From Dechloromonas sp. A34 (lineage in GTDB: Bacteria > Pseudomonadota > Gammaproteobacteria > Burkholderiales > Rhodocyclaceae): 64,000 nt of DNA. The position numbers and the translations under genes are program-made. Below the pieces are notes generated by a model. That model was not told the origin of the DNA. It saw nothing but the letters and a program-made list of their open reading frames with translations, and did no database searches. The stretch spans positions 248,001 to 312,000 of the forward strand of contig NZ_CP102486.1 of NCBI RefSeq assembly GCF_026261605.1. The letters run 5' to 3'. Shown here one piece after another: positions 62,937 to 64,000 of the stretch; the first letter of the stretch is position 1, and each line of letters begins with the position of its first letter.

Positions 62937-64000
62937 ATGCGCAGGCTCATCTCCCTCAACCCGACGGTGCGTTGCATCGGGGTGGCCAGTTGTCTGGGCG
63001 CGCCAGTTGTCGGCTGCGAAGGCGGTCCCGAAAGCCTCAAGCGCGCAGCGCTGTCGTCGGTCATTCGCCATAACGGACTCGAAGCCTACTGGCCGGATAT
63101 GCTGATTCCCGAGCCGTCGGCCACGGCACTGAATTACTTGTTGAACCGCGTGGCCGATGCGACAGCTGCTGCCCTTGCGGCGGGTGATCGGCCGCTGGTC
63201 ATCGGCGGTGACCACAGCATGGCTGCCGGAACCTGGCGCGGCATCGGTCGCGCCCTCGGCGCGGCACCGGGACTGATCTGGATCGATGCCCACCTCGATG
63301 CCCATACCCCGGCCAGCAGTCCGTCCGGGAACGCTCACGGCATGCCCCTGGCAGCCTTGTTTGGAATGGGCGATCCGCTGATGACCGATATCCCGGGGCC
63401 GATCCTCGATCCGGCACGGACTGTGGTGATCGGTATCCGCAGCTACGAAACGGCGGAACGCGAACGTCTGGTGGCACTGGGTGTGCGCCTGTATGAGATG
63501 GCCGAAATTAACGAGCGTGGCCTGCCCGAGGTGTTTGCCGAAGCCCGCGCCGTGGTCGCCAACGGACCGTGGGGCATCAGCCTTGACCTTGATGCGATCG
63601 ATCCCGGGCATGCGCCGGGCGTGTCGACCCCGGTCGCCGGTGGCCTGATGCCGGAGGCCCTGGAGCAGGTCTTGCGCGGCGCCCTGCGCGAGCGCAACTG
63701 CGTCGGCCTGGAAATCGCCGAATACAACCCGCTGGCCGATCCCGACGGCCGGACGGCGAGACTGGTTCTCGGCCTGATCGACTCCGCCGCCGCCCCTGAT
63801 GGCGCTACCTTGCGGCGCTGGGAGGCCGGCTTCGGCGCCAACAACTATGCGCCGCTGCCGGTCGTCCTCAAGGAAGGGCGCGGTTGCTGGCTGACCGATG
63901 TCGACGGCAAGCGCTATCTCGACCTGATGTCGGCCTATTCGGCGACCAGTTTCGGCCATGCCCATCCCCGCCTGCTGGCCGCCATGAACATACAGGCGGG
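62937..64000 (+). CDS. arginase fused to ornithine aminotransferase (5' part; runs off the window)
   Basis: One frame stays open from ATG 62937 (AAGGAG 7 nt upstream) to the window end, 354 codons. Residues 1 to about 285 are a complete ureohydrolase: manganese ligands His93 (GGDHS), Asp117/His119/Asp121 (IDAHLDAH) and Asp217/Asp219 (SLDLDAIDP), plus SPSGNAHGMPL, typical of arginase. Without stop or ribosome site it continues as FGANNYAPLPVVLKEGRG and YLDLMSAYSATSFGHAHPRL, the start of ornithine aminotransferase (RocD). The fused enzyme would turn arginine into urea and glutamate semialdehyde, next to gltBD. Arginase is favoured over agmatinase because of the fusion partner. The 110 bp before it hold no riboswitch I recognise. 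Confidence 0.85.
   Translation, partial: MRRLISLNPTVRCIGVASCLGAPVVGCEGGPESLKRAALSSVIRHNGLEAYWPDMLIPEPSATALNYLLNRVADATAAALAAGDRPLVIGGDHSMAAGTWRGIGRALGAAPGLIWIDAHLDAHTPASSPSGNAHGMPLAALFGMGDPLMTDIPGPILDPARTVVIGIRSYETAERERLVALGVRLYEMAEINERGLPEVFAEARAVVANGPWGISLDLDAIDPGHAPGVSTPVAGGLMPEALEQVLRGALRERNCVGLEIAEYNPLADPDGRTARLVLGLIDSAAAPDGATLRRWEAGFGANNYAPLPVVLKEGRGCWLTDVDGKRYLDLMSAYSATSFGHAHPRLLAAMNIQA

Overview
The window is high-GC DNA with dense, short-spaced operons. It carries pilMNOPQ-aroK-aroB followed by gltBD, dapF-DUF484-xerC, lysA-lptM divergent from cyaY, hslVU, and an ahcY operon led by an S-adenosylhomocysteine (SAH) riboswitch. This combination fits a betaproteobacterium, most likely of the Rhodocyclales (Dechloromonas/Azonexus-like). 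The genus is inferred from gene content, not from a search.

Layout. 1-6.5 kb: a GlcG/HbpS-like gene, then one KAP-family P-loop NTPase gene broken by an IS66-family element (8-bp target duplication) and an IS3-family element (4-bp duplication). 6.5-12.2 kb: a cytosine deaminase of the yeast FCY1 type, an exported protein, a GAF-GGDEF-EAL protein with a degenerate cyclase motif, and a LysR regulator divergent from a metallo-beta-lactamase-fold gene and a DsbA-like gene. 12.2-12.6 kb: tRNA-Leu, -Glu, -Asp. 12.6-23.3 kb: HIT protein, ArgD-like aminotransferase, acetoacetyl-CoA synthetase, RtcB, acyltransferase, TrhP, RNase G, dienelactone hydrolase, ProQ. 23.5-25.4 kb: a decayed PAS-chemoreceptor gene, then initiator tRNA-Met and two tRNA-Lys. 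25.9-30.7 kb: the SAM cycle (metK; SAH riboswitch-ahcY-holin-like-tlyA-metF). 30.9-35.8 kb: two LpxL-type acyltransferases, a GNAT protein, dapF-DUF484-xerC and an unannotated 50-aa gene. 35.9-41.1 kb: rlmI and a putative zinc/manganese uptake operon. 41.1-49.7 kb: STAS-repeat protein, hslVU, AEC transporter, hslR, lysA, lptM, cyaY, mrcA. 49.8-62.8 kb: pilMNOPQ, aroKB, gltBD. 62.9-64 kb: an arginase domain fused in frame to the start of an ornithine aminotransferase, running off the window.

How the genes work together. MetK makes SAM, methylases (including TlyA in the operon) turn it to SAH, AhcY removes SAH under riboswitch control, and MetF supplies the methyl group for remethylation. GltBD, the ArgD-like enzyme and the arginase-OAT fusion form a glutamate/arginine/ornithine node. 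DapF, LysA, MrcA and XerC serve the cell wall and chromosome end-stage, and PilMNOPQ is the type IV pilus alignment complex and secretin.

Caution. At least seven genes, several normally essential or core (dapF, mrcA, gltB), carry what looks like a single-base deletion in a run of G or C. This pattern points to consensus errors in the assembly at least as much as to real pseudogenes. The KAP gene (two IS insertions) and the chemoreceptor (in-frame stop plus missing internal segment) look truly broken.
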